DNA of 64,000 nt. Origin: Diphasiastrum complanatum. Lineage: Eukaryota > Streptophyta > Lycopodiopsida > Lycopodiales > Lycopodiaceae. Within the stretch, counting starts at the first letter, position 1, and each line of letters starts with the position of its first letter. The translations under genes were made by a program, and so were the position numbers. The notes under the pieces were generated by a model. That model made no database searches and had not been told where the DNA came from. It worked only from the letters and a program-made list of their open reading frames with translations. The stretch is from contig CM055111.1 in assembly GCA_029204225.1 (NCBI GenBank), positions 4,340,933 to 4,404,932 on the forward strand. Reading direction: 5' to 3'. Shown one piece after another: positions 51,914-61,483 of this stretch.

Positions 51914-53038
51914 TAATATGTCCATGTCCTGTAAAGGGGAATCGAAATTATTCCTGACGTGGATAGCCAGTCACTCCAGTTGCATTTGGTTATTAGTTAT
52001 GCTACGTCATTCCGGACGTGGTCGTATTAAATAATTAATATTCATATGAGGGCCCAGACCTATAATTGGACATAGGAGCACATGCATGGTGAAGACTGCT
52101 TTAATGCAAAAATAGGAGATCAATAGCGCAATTTAGGTTGCATGGGGATCCTAAAGGGAATATTCTCTCTCTCTTGAGAAGAATAGGTCTAGTGGAAACT
52201 CGCCCATCCTCCTATTGTGAATTGTGATTCTTGAGCCAGTTCTTCCTCCTCTCTTGTGTTCTTCACTGTGGCTTGGGGGTGGATTGGTTAGGGTATTGAG
52301 TAGCCTCTCCATATTGGTTGGGTGGTTCATGCTCCATAGGTGTCCTTTTGGTTTGCATGTGATTGGAATCCTATAGATTTTCACTTGGTGGTTCTTACAG
52401 TGGTATCAGAGCTTGGATCACATCTTCCAGTAGGTGGAGTTTGAGGATCTTGGACTGAGGATGATGATTCATGGGAAAGGGTCGGAAGCATAAGGAAGAA
52501 TTTCCCTAGTTTTCATTTCTAGAGATAGAAATGGTTTAAGGGGGGAAGAATGTTATGTCCATGTCCTGTACAAGGGAATCAGATTTATTTCTGATGTGGA
52601 TAGCCGATCACTCCAGTTGTATGTGGTTATTAGTTATGCTACGTCATTCCGAACGTGGTCGTATTAAATAATTAATACTCATATGAGGGCCCAGACCTAT
52701 AATTGGACATAGGAGCACATGCATGGTGAAGACTGCTTTAATGCAAGAATAGGAGATCAATAGCTCAATTTAGGTTGCATGGGAATCCTAAAGGGAATAT
52801 TCTCTCTCTCTTGAGAAGAATAGGTCTAGTGGAAACACGCCCATCCTCCTATTGTGAATTGTGATTCTTGAGCTAGTTCTTCCTCTCCTCTCTTGTGTTC
52901 TTCACTATGGCTTGGGGGTGGATTGGTTAGGGTATTGACTAGCCTCTCCATATTGGTTGGGTGGTTCATGCTCCACATGTGTCCTTTTGGTTTGCATGTG
53001 ATTGGAATCTTGTAGATCTTCACTTGGTGGTTCTTACA
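51914..53038 (+). mobile_element. Compact two-LTR gypsy derivative (TRIM-like), 1125 bp
   Basis: Left LTR 51,914-52,399 (486 bp), right LTR 52,551-53,038 (488 bp), target duplication GTATC on both sides. Only 151 bp lie between them: one spacer base, PBS TGGTATCAGAGC (52,401-52,412), non-coding sequence and a polypurine tract GGGGGGAAGAA before 52,551. All cis-signals for reverse transcription are present and no protein is encoded, as in TRIM elements. The LTRs are those of G1 in arm A, at the same site. The LTRs differ at several positions, so it is not brand new. Confidence 0.9.
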
Positions 53039-53305
53039 GTATCCATCTCTGTGATTGTTTTGTAACTGATAATCTCTTATAGTCTTGTCTGATAATTCAA
53101 TACTTCATTGTTTGGTTATGTAATCACTATAGTGCTAGCAATTTCAAAGTTGGTCACTATAGAATTGAACGTGACTTCTGTCATTATGTTTTGTTCAATA
53201 TTGATAGGCATAGTCATGCATTAGGAAAGAAGGCTCTATTCCGCTGCGCTCGATAATTTGCCATAGTCTTTGACTTGTCGTTATTGCATGCACCTCTTTC
53301 CAACA
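53039..53305 (+). repeat. Copia-C LTR, 3' part (arm B)
   Basis: Ends CTCTTTCCAACA at 53,305, followed by PBS TGGTATCAGAGC (53,306-53,317). Matches 30,665-30,931. Confidence 0.88.
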
Positions 53306-53417
53306 TGGTATCAGAGCAATCTGCCATATCAGAGCTCTAATGTGAAAATTGTCAACATTTCCTAGCTAGTTTGAGGCCTAAATTGGCTAAAATTGTAAAT
53401 AGTTTTGGTTCTGGAGT

Positions 53418-53431
53418 TTCACACGTGTGAA
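53418..53431. promoter_or_regulatory. Palindrome TTCACACGTGTGAA in the LTR promoter
   Basis: Perfect 14-bp inverted repeat, G-box core CACGTG, about 125 bp upstream of the TATA element. It is a plausible bZIP/bHLH binding site driving LTR transcription; known G-box biology supports the idea, but binding is inferred. Confidence 0.6.
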
Positions 53432-53554
53432 CCAGGCCACAATGTTTTTATTTACTGTATTTTTTCAGTATGATGAAGTGTCAAACTTCATACCCTTCAA
53501 AATGAGACCATTTTGATGTATTTTGGTCATATAAGCCATTTTTAGCTATTTTTC

Positions 53555-53562
53555 CTATATAG
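53555..53562 (+). promoter_or_regulatory. Putative TATA box of the intact copia LTR
   Basis: CTATATAG within TTTCCTATATAGGG. It is the best TATA match in the LTR and lies in its first third, as expected for U3. Confidence 0.55.
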
Positions 53563-53995
53563 GGAATATCTAGGGTCAAGTACCTTCTAGAGAGAGGAGA
53601 GAGAGTCATCTTCCTCATCCATAAATAGTAGGGAAGTCGTGGAGAACAGGTTGGAGAAACCTTTTGTATGCTTCATTGAGATCAATAGATCATTGTCATT
53701 GTTTCTTCCTCCATTGAGAGCATTGTTGTGTGTATTGTCTTCAAGCTATTGTGTATGATCTTAGGTGCTTTCCAAAAGTGATAGGCTGATGTATTATGGA
53801 CTGTATAATGCTATTTTGGGCCGCACTTGATGTTTATGGAAGTTTCCATTTGTGATAAATGCTTTTTGATCAAGTTCTTTGCATTCTAGGTAGCATAGAA
53901 TGTGTTGCCAATTCCTAGCTTATGTAGTTTGGAGTGCAAGCATTCAAGCCAATGATCTTGGAGTTTAGATCCACTTAGGATCTGTATTTTTCACA

Positions 53996-54007
53996 TGGTA
54001 TCAGAGC
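53996..54007 (+). other. Primer-binding site of the intact copia element
   Basis: TGGTATCAGAGC directly abuts the LTR. It is complementary to the 3' end of plant initiator Met-tRNA and primes minus-strand DNA synthesis. Confidence 0.93.
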
Positions 54008-55168
54008 TGGTTGGCTTCTATTTACAGTAAGTATTCCATTTTTGGTGATATTTGGATGTTTGATCAAGTTCTAGCATGATTTTGCATTGCTTTGTTGATC
54101 AAATCTTACTAACCTTTGTTTTGTGAGTTGAACTTGTGGATCAAAAGCATATTTCAGGTCTATTGAAGATCAGAGGCTGAAAAGAAACTATTTTGGATCA
54201 GATCATAACACCTAATCATTTGTGATTGTGAGGCTTGTGCATATTCAATACTAACAATGTTCTTTTCAATCCTATTGTTGACAATCTCCATTCTTGGATG
54301 AACACTCTCCTTAAGTGGATGAAACTTCTCCTTAAGTGGATGACAAATGCTCTTTTGAGTGAGTTGTAATTCTCCTAAAGGCTGAGCAAAGCTCCCATTT
54401 GGATGAAAGATCCCCTTTTTTTGGGTGAACATATTGTAAGCTCCATTGTGAAGAGCATATTGTAAAGATTGTCATCAATTTTGGCATAAATTTTGGTGTA
54501 CTTTGTTGAGCATGTAAGTAACTCTCCTTATGTAATTTGATTGGAGCATTTGCTGGAAGGTGTTAACCATTATGCAAGTGTGTTTTCAGGTTCTTAACAG
54601 GTTGAGGAACATTCTCATGTGAAGTGATCTTAGATCTACATCTAAACACCAAGATTTGACAAGATAGTGAAGCTAGTCTTGTGATTCACTAAGTGTGCTC
54701 ATTCATTCACCTCTAAATCTTGTATTTATCACTTGCTGGAGTTTATAAACTTTTAGAAGTGTGGTTTACATGTGGTTTTACAGGTTGAATCAATATCTTA
54801 GTGTGTTGATCATATGTTGATCAAGTTTGTTCATTACTAGGTAATCTTGGCATCCTAGTTTTGGGTATTTTCTAAGAATGCAAGTAACTCTTCACACCAT
54901 AACTTGATTTGGTCACTTGCTGGAAAGTTTGAGAGCTTAAGCAAGAGTGTGTTCAGGTTGGTTTGATTTTGTAATCCATTCTTAGTGTGTGCAAAGTGTT
55001 GCATGTGTTTCAATCTTCCTTTCTATGCTTGGAAACCATCTAGGTTCAAGATAGAAGTGTCTTAGGGTCCTAAATCTTCATAGATCTCTTTATCTATCAT
55101 TTGTTGAGAGAAAAGTGAGTGCTAAGTGCTTTAGGACAGAACCTAAAAGTTGAAGAAACATTAGAATC
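54008..55168 (+). other. Untranslated leader of the intact copia element
   Basis: 1.16 kb without a long frame. A possible intron lies at 54,027-54,157: donor GTAAGTATT, branch-like TTACTAAC at 54,106-54,113, acceptor ATTTCAG. Further on, similar blocks recur at about 54,511-54,605, 54,700-54,790 and 54,880-54,960. They share TTGCTGGA followed by GTGT..TTCAGGTT-like ends, so the leader was partly built by degenerate tandem repetition. Confidence 0.6.
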
Positions 55169-58100
55169 ATGGCTTCCAATGGTGGGATCATGCTAGAGTC
55201 TAGTGAAAGGTTGAGTTCATCAAACTACTCTACTTGGAAAGTGAGGATGGAGTCCTTACTTGAGTTGAATGAACTCATGGACATAGTTGCAGAAATTGAA
55301 GAGAGACCTCTCACACTTCAAGAGCAACAAAGGTTTGATAAGAAGGCCAAAAGGGCTCTTCATATCATTAAAATGAATGTTACAAATGAACTTCTCAAGG
55401 AAGTTGGAAAGTGTCAAAGTGCAAGTGAGGCATGGAATGCCTTAAAGAAGCTCTTTGAATCAAAGTCCACATCTAGGGTATTGACCCTAAGGAGACAAAT
55501 ATTCTCTAGTAGGCAAAGAGAGGGTGAAAGTGCTCATGCATTTATCTTGAGAGTTAAGTCCCTAAGTGATGATTTAGCATGCATTGATGAGAACATAAAA
55601 GATGGTGAAATAGTCCAAGTTATGTTGAATGGTTTGCTAAATGAACATGCTAACCTTGTGCAAAGTTTTGCCATTCAAAGAGTCTTGCCAAGTGTGGTTG
55701 ACTTGCAAGAAATCTTATTGGCTGAAGAACATAGGTTGCAATCAAAGCTTGATGGTGCATCCTTGCAAGGTGGAGGTGAAGAGGCTTTCTTCACAAAAGG
55801 CAAATTCAAGGGCAAAGGTAAAGGCAAAGGGAAATGGTCCAAAGGTGGTAACTTTGATCATGATGATCACTCTTCCTCTTCCTCTTCTACTAAGAACAAT
55901 AAGTCAAAGTTCAAGTGCTTTTATTGTGGGATAAAAGGTCATTTTGCAAATGAATGTTATAAGAAGAAAAGAGAGCAAGGAGAGAGGCAAGGAAATCTTA
56001 CAATAGATGAGGAAGAACATAACACATGTGAATCACTTGTTATGACTTCAAGTTTGTTAGCCAACATAGATGATAATGATCCTTGGTGGATTGATAGTGG
56101 AGCCTCATCTCACATGACAAGACATAAGGAATACTTTACATCCTTATTGTCTTATGAGGGAGAAGGTAACATCATCTACACTGCAAATGATGGTCAATGT
56201 GACATCAAAGGCATAGGCACTATTCCTATTTCCCTTTCAACAAATAGGAAAGCAAATCTTGAAAATGTCTTGTACATTCCTTCAATCACTAAGAATTTGC
56301 TTAGTGTAAGTCAAATGATTGACAAAGGACTTGATGTGGAGTTCATTGGAGATGCATGTTTGATAAGTAAATGTGGATCCTTGATTGCTCAAGGTAGGAG
56401 GCATGGTAAACTTTTCAAGCTTGATGCATGTGTGATCTCTAATCATGAAGGATGTATGGCTAGGGAGCAATTGACAAACCAAGAAGTTTGGCACAAGAGG
56501 TTGGGCCATCCCAACTTCAAATCTTTGGAGGTAATGGCAAAGAAAGAGCTTGTTCTTGGTCTCCCTAAAAGTCTTGTTGCAAACAATAGTGTTTGTGAAC
56601 ATTGTGCCTTGTCCAAATCTCATAGACTTTCTTATTCTAGATCTACTTCTAGATCTAAAGAAGCTTTTCAACTTGTGCATTCTGATATTCATTCTTCTAG
56701 TACAACTAGCAATGGTGGGGCAAAGATGTATGCAACTTTCATTGATGACTTTAGTAGGTATACTTGGATCTATCTTCTTAAAAGTAAGGATGAAGTGTTT
56801 GCTGCATTTGTCAAGTTCAAGAATGAAATGGAAAACCAATTCAACACAAAGATCAAATGCTTAAGATCTGATAATGGAGGGGAATACACCTCAAATAGGT
56901 TCAAAGACTTTTGTATAGCACATGGGATTAAGAGGGAGATGTCTAGTCCTAGGACTCCACAACAGAATGGAGTGGCCGAGAGGAAGAATAGAACCCTTTG
57001 TGAATGTGCCAAGGCAATGAGACTACATGCTAATCTTGCTAAGTCTTTTTGGGGGGAAGCTTTAGCATGTGCTAACTATCTATGTAATAGATGGACAAGT
57101 GCTTCCTTGGATGGTAAAACTCCTCATGAGGTTCTTTATGGTAGAAGGCCGAGTGTCAAGCATTGTAGGATCTTTGGATGTACATGTTTTGTCAATATCA
57201 CACTTGATGATAGAACTAAAGAAGATCCTTCATCAAAGAAGGGTGTGTTTGTTGGCTATAGTGAAGTAAGCAAGGCTTACAAAGTGTACATTCCTTCTAC
57301 AAAGAAAGTTGTCATAAGTAGGGATGTCATCTTTCATGAAGAGAATGTTTCCAATGTTGTTGATGTTGATGTTGATGTGCCTACTAATCATCATGATGTG
57401 CAAGATGTCTTGGATGAAGATGGAGATGCCACTCCAAAGCAAACTTCAAGGAAGACTCAAAGGCAAAGGGCTAAGCCATCAAGGCTAACCTATGATGAAA
57501 AAGGAAAGCAAGTGGTGGACAACTCTAACTTTGCTTTTCTTACCTCTTTTGATGAACCAACTTGTGTAGGTGAAGCAATTCAAAAGAAGGAATGGATCCA
57601 AGCCATGGATCATGAGCATCAAGCACTCATCAAAAGCAACACATGGAGGTTGGTAAAGCTTCCAAAGGACAAGAAGGCAATTGGTTGTAAGTGGATCTTC
57701 AAGATCAAGACAAATCAAGATGGATCAATCAACAAGTACAAGGCAAGGTTGGTGGCAAAGGGGTATGCTCAAGAATATGGTATTGACTATGATGAGACCT
57801 TTGCACCCGTGGCAAAGATGGTAACTATTCGAATCCTAATCTCTCTTGCAACTCTTTATGATTGGGATATGTGGCAAATGGATGTTACTAATGCCTTCTT
57901 GAATGGTGATCTTGAAGAAGATATTTACATGGAGCAACCCGAGGGCTATGTTTCACATGATGAGCCTAATCATGTGTGCTATCTCCAAAAGAGTTTGTAT
58001 GGGCTAAAGCAAGCACCAAGGAGTTGGTATGCTAAGCTCAATTCCTTCTTACTTTCTCAAAATTTTGTTATGAGTGAGTATGATCATTCTCTCTACTTTA

Positions 58101-59122
58101 GATTGAATGAAAATGATATCACTTTACTTTTGATCTATGTTGATGACATTATCTTAAGTGGTGGTAACAATCTAGATATAGATGAAATCAAGATGGCACT
58201 CAAAAGAGAGTTTGAAATTCAAGATCTTGGTAAACTTCATTATATCTTAGGAATAGAGATTATTAGAACTTCTAAATCTACATTCATATGTCAAGAAAAG
58301 TATGTTAACTCTATTCTAAAAAGGTTTCATATGGAAGATTGTAAAGTTGTTTCTACTCCTATGGAATCAAATGTAAAGCTAACTACAAGAAGTAATGAAA
58401 GATCCTTCAAGGACATTACTCTCTATAGAAAGCTAATAGGATCTCTTATATGGTTAACCATCACAAGACCTGATCTAAGCTTTGTGGTTGGTAAACTAAG
58501 TCAATTTATGCAAGATCCTAGTGAGGCTCATTGGAAGCTAGGAAAGAGAGTACTTAGATACATCTCGGGATCTAGAGATTTTGGCATCTTGTATGGAGGT
58601 ACTACACCTAACCTTTGTGGATTTTCAGATTCAGATTTTGCAGGTGATCAAATGGATAGGAAGTCAACAAGTGCCTTTGCAATCTATCTTGGAGATGGAG
58701 TGGTCTCATGGCTATCAAAGAAGCAACCAACTATCTCTCTATCTTCCACCGAAGCCGAGTACAAGGCATTAACAACATGCACCAAGGAGATTCTTTGGAT
58801 CAAGAGGATGTTATTGGATCTTCACTTGCTGGAACCAGAGAAGACTCCAATCATACTTTGTGATAACCTTTCAGCCCAAAGCTTGGCAAGCAATCTTGTT
58901 TTTCATGCAAGGAGCAAGCACATTGAGATTGCTCACCATTTTGTGAGAGATCAAGTCATTGCCAAAGAGGTGGAGCTTCAACATGTCTCTTCAAAGGAGT
59001 GTGTGGCTGATATCTTCACCAAACCATTGGGAAAGGACCTATATTTAATGCATAGATCTAATCTTGGAATGTGCTCAAAGACTATGTTGAAACTAGCATC
59101 CAATGTTGAAGAGGGAGTGTGA
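55169..59122 (+). CDS. Ty1/copia Gag-Pol polyprotein, 1317 codons, intact
   Basis: Single frame encoding all copia domains in order. Gag starts with LSSSNYSTWKVRM (residues 15-27). After a Lys/Gly-rich stretch comes the CCHC zinc knuckle CFYCGIKGHFANEC (C250, C253, H258, C263), which binds RNA. The aspartic protease has DSGASSHM with catalytic D309. The integrase zinc domain has H442 and H447 in WHKRLGHP, then CEHC; the catalytic triad is D506, D568 and E604. RT has YVDD at 990-993. RNase H has D1154 and D1156 in SDSDFAGD and ends with ADIFTKPLGKDL. The start was chosen by agreement with the gag start at 7394 and the absence of an upstream in-frame extension. The stop TGA lies within the first five bases of the 3' LTR. 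No damaged motif was seen. Confidence 0.96.
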   Translation: MASNGGIMLESSERLSSSNYSTWKVRMESLLELNELMDIVAEIEERPLTLQEQQRFDKKAKRALHIIKMNVTNELLKEVGKCQSASEAWNALKKLFESKSTSRVLTLRRQIFSSRQREGESAHAFILRVKSLSDDLACIDENIKDGEIVQVMLNGLLNEHANLVQSFAIQRVLPSVVDLQEILLAEEHRLQSKLDGASLQGGGEEAFFTKGKFKGKGKGKGKWSKGGNFDHDDHSSSSSSTKNNKSKFKCFYCGIKGHFANECYKKKREQGERQGNLTIDEEEHNTCESLVMTSSLLANIDDNDPWWIDSGASSHMTRHKEYFTSLLSYEGEGNIIYTANDGQCDIKGIGTIPISLSTNRKANLENVLYIPSITKNLLSVSQMIDKGLDVEFIGDACLISKCGSLIAQGRRHGKLFKLDACVISNHEGCMAREQLTNQEVWHKRLGHPNFKSLEVMAKKELVLGLPKSLVANNSVCEHCALSKSHRLSYSRSTSRSKEAFQLVHSDIHSSSTTSNGGAKMYATFIDDFSRYTWIYLLKSKDEVFAAFVKFKNEMENQFNTKIKCLRSDNGGEYTSNRFKDFCIAHGIKREMSSPRTPQQNGVAERKNRTLCECAKAMRLHANLAKSFWGEALACANYLCNRWTSASLDGKTPHEVLYGRRPSVKHCRIFGCTCFVNITLDDRTKEDPSSKKGVFVGYSEVSKAYKVYIPSTKKVVISRDVIFHEENVSNVVDVDVDVPTNHHDVQDVLDEDGDATPKQTSRKTQRQRAKPSRLTYDEKGKQVVDNSNFAFLTSFDEPTCVGEAIQKKEWIQAMDHEHQALIKSNTWRLVKLPKDKKAIGCKWIFKIKTNQDGSINKYKARLVAKGYAQEYGIDYDETFAPVAKMVTIRILISLATLYDWDMWQMDVTNAFLNGDLEEDIYMEQPEGYVSHDEPNHVCYLQKSLYGLKQAPRSWYAKLNSFLLSQNFVMSEYDHSLYFRLNENDITLLLIYVDDIILSGGNNLDIDEIKMALKREFEIQDLGKLHYILGIEIIRTSKSTFICQEKYVNSILKRFHMEDCKVVSTPMESNVKLTTRSNERSFKDITLYRKLIGSLIWLTITRPDLSFVVGKLSQFMQDPSEAHWKLGKRVLRYISGSRDFGILYGGTTPNLCGFSDSDFAGDQMDRKSTSAFAIYLGDGVVSWLSKKQPTISLSSTEAEYKALTTCTKEILWIKRMLLDLHLLEPEKTPIILCDNLSAQSLASNLVFHARSKHIEIAHHFVRDQVIAKEVELQHVSSKECVADIFTKPLGKDLYLMHRSNLGMCSKTMLKLASNVEEGV
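59108..59117 (+). other. Polypurine tract of the intact copia element
   Basis: GAAGAGGGAG immediately before the 3' LTR, the primer for plus-strand DNA. It also codes for the last residues of the polyprotein, EEG. Confidence 0.88.
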
Positions 59123-59772
59123 AAATTGTCAACATTTCCTAGCTAGTTTGAGGCCTAAATTGGCTAAAATTGTAAATAGTTTTGGTTCTGGAGTTTCACA
59201 CGTGTGAACCAGGCCACAATGTTTTTATTTACTGTATTTTTTCAGTATGATGAAGTGTCAAACTTCATACCCTTCAAAATGAGACCATTTTGATGTATTT
59301 TGGTCATATAAGCCATTTTTAGCTATTTTTCCTATATAGGGAATATCTAGGGTCAAGTACCTTCTAGAGAGAGGAGAGAGAGTCATCTTCCTCATCCATA
59401 AATAGTAGGGAAGTCGTGGAGAACAGGTTGGAGAAACCTTTTGTATGCTTCATTGAGATCAATAGATCATTGTCATTGTTTCTTCCTCCATTGAGAGCAT
59501 TGTTGTGTGTATTGTCTTCAAGCTATTGTGTATGATCTTAGGTGCTTTCCAAAAGTGATAGGCTGATGTATTATGGACTGTATAATGCTATTTTGGGCTG
59601 CACTTGATGTTTATGGAAGTTTCCATTTGTGATAAATGCTTTTTGATCAAGTTCTTTGCATTCTAGGTAGCATAGAATGTGTTGCCAATTCCTAGCTTAT
59701 GTAGTTTGGAGTGCAAGCATTCAAGCCAATGATCTTGGAGTTTAGATCCACTTAGGATCTGTATTTTTCACA
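59118..59772 (+). repeat. 3' LTR of the intact copia element
   Basis: 655 bp, TGTGAAAATT to ATTTTTCACA, identical to the 5' LTR except for T at 59,599. The palindrome TTCACACGTGTGAA is at 59,195-59,208. The target duplication TCTAA follows. Confidence 0.95.
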
Positions 59773-59931
59773 TCTAATACTTGATATCTTTTGCGATATC
59801 ACTAGATACTTTTCATAGTATCATATTCTTCAATTTGTGGTATCAAATAGTTGATTTTCAATTGTAACATAGCATGATATCACTCTTAACGTCATCGATT
59901 TATCGACAAAGTAAAGTCCCATAATGAATTC

Positions 59932-60094
59932 TCAAAGTAAAGTCGGTCTTATCGCAGAAAAGTTGAATGGATCCAATTACTACTTGTGGAAATTTAGGAT
60001 GAAGACCTTGCTAATCGCCAACGACTTTTGGGATGTTGTCATAGGTATCGAAGTGAAGCTTGAAGACGACACAACTGACTCAAAATGGAAGTCG
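59932..60094 (+). pseudogene. Copia-C gag N-terminus (arm B)
   Basis: Frame beginning at ATG 59,924: MNSQSKVGLIAEKLNGSNYY then LWKFRMKTLLIANDFWDVV, intact until the LTR insertion at 60,095. The Trp codon lost in arm A is present here. Nothing of gag remains after the LTR. Confidence 0.88.
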
Positions 60095-61471
60095 TGTTGG
60101 TGTATGATGGTGTTTTGCTTGTTCTACGATTGATTGCGATTGTAGAGAAGTCGTGATGGAAGCGGAACACGAGAGGCAATTACGATGTAAACGATGTCTC
60201 TACCAATAGTAAGAAAAATGATGAAGACTAGGAACATAGTAATAACTGCAATTTCAGAAAAGTGGATTGACTAGGAAATGGAATCAAAAGCTTATTATCC
60301 TTTTGGGTTATCAGAGTAGGAGCATGAGACTGCCGTAACAGTAGGATTGCGAAGCATTAGGCATCTTGGATAGCCATGCGATCCTCTGCCTCTGACAACC
60401 ATGTTTGTGTGCAAGAGAGACTGAGAGACAAATGCATTCAACAAGAACGTAAAGATTGAACAGTAGCAAATCTATATAATAGAGAGAATCGGAACACAAT
60501 ACAATAGCATTGATAAGCGCATGCTCCTAATTACAGACTCACAATAACTACAGTTCTAGACCTCTATGTGTGTGTGTGTATAAATCACTAACTCTAAGGA
60601 GTTAGCTACTTAAGACCATATGGTCATTTGATCACTCTGTGTATCTACAGATTGTTCTACTCAACAACACCTATCACTGCTTCTCTTCATTCAGATACAT
60701 ATTTATAGTTGTCAAAGTCTTTTGACTTATTGATTACAGTTTACAAGATGATTAACAACCATTTAAACAATATTCGTAAATCTGTTATTGGAGCATCGTG
60801 AAGGAGGAGAAGTACAGAGTAACATATCCTCCGTATTGCAAGATGTAGGCCGTGATGGCCGTAGTCTGTCCACAATCGTTTGAACAACCGTTGGTCATTC
60901 GTTTAATTGTTGATCGTTTGCATTGTAAGTGATCATTTGCTTCCTTCATTGATAACCATAAGTGATAACTTACGGAGCTAAACGATGAAATGGGTCAATA
61001 GTTGTTAGTTGAATTCATAGGAACTCGCAAATCATTGTCGCTAGTCGACTTCATTGATAACCGTAAGTAGGTTGCTTACGTTTCCAAACGGTTGAGGAGA
61101 GTTCACTCAGGTCATAGCTTCCATCGCAGGAGATCGAAAGAAGTTCACTTGTGGTGGTCGACAAGATTTTACTTTCATTGCCATTGAAAATTCTGCAAGT
61201 GCTCGTAGATAGTAAGCTACAGGTTTTAATGACTCCCTGTGCTTTGCGGGTTGTTGTGGTTTGTGGTTTCTTGCAGTTTGCAATTTGAGTCGTGCTTTTC
61301 CGTAAACATTGATTTTAATGGTGCCCTTCGGTCAGACCGTAATCTAGCGATGGCTTTGTGGTTCTGCCTAATTCGACTTTGCGTGTATTTTGCAAACTAA
61401 TTCAGAGAGATGGAATTCTTGAGAGTAGAAGGAGGGCGAAGGGATGAGTAGGAGAAGATTAAACTCCAACA
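60095..61471 (-). repeat. LTR of copia-E (arm B), about 1.38 kb
   Basis: TGTTGGTGTATG to AAACTCCAACA, inserted at the same base of copia-C gag as in arm A. It retains about 60-80 bp (near 60,656-60,735) that arm A has lost. A (TG)n run near 60,568 stands where arm A has (CT)n. Confidence 0.85.
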
Positions 61472-61483
61472 CTCCCCCTTAAG

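Larger units (their letters stand above)
53341..53995 (+). repeat. 5' LTR of the intact copia element
   Basis: 655 bp. By base-by-base reading it differs from the 3' LTR only at 53,822, where C (in CpG) corresponds to T at 59,599. It contains a palindrome TTCACACGTGTGAA (53,418-53,431) and a likely TATA element CTATATAG (53,555-53,562). A GA/CT-rich stretch begins about 30 bp downstream, which would be near the transcription start. Ends are 8-bp inverted repeats. Confidence 0.95.
53341..59772 (+). mobile_element. Complete Ty1/copia element, apparently intact
   Basis: 6432 bp with every hallmark in place. 655-bp LTRs at 53,341-53,995 and 59,118-59,772 begin TGTGAAAA and end TTTTCACA. The 5-bp target duplication TCTAA occurs at 53,336-53,340 and 59,773-59,777. 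PBS TGGTATCAGAGC is at 53,996-54,007 and polypurine tract GAAGAGGGAG at 59,108-59,117. One uninterrupted gag-pol frame lies between. The insertion is in the leader of the copia-C copy in arm B; arm A keeps the empty site. It has the features of an autonomous, recently mobile element. Whether it is transcribed cannot be judged here. Confidence 0.96.

Noticed and set aside
53996-54007. TGGTATCAGAGC sites as tRNA genes
   Set aside because: Only 12-15 bases complementary to a tRNA end, always next to an LTR edge; no cloverleaf.
56282-56839. 185-codon minus-strand frame inside the intact copia polyprotein
   Set aside because: Shadow of the integrase-coding strand; the plus strand carries all family motifs.
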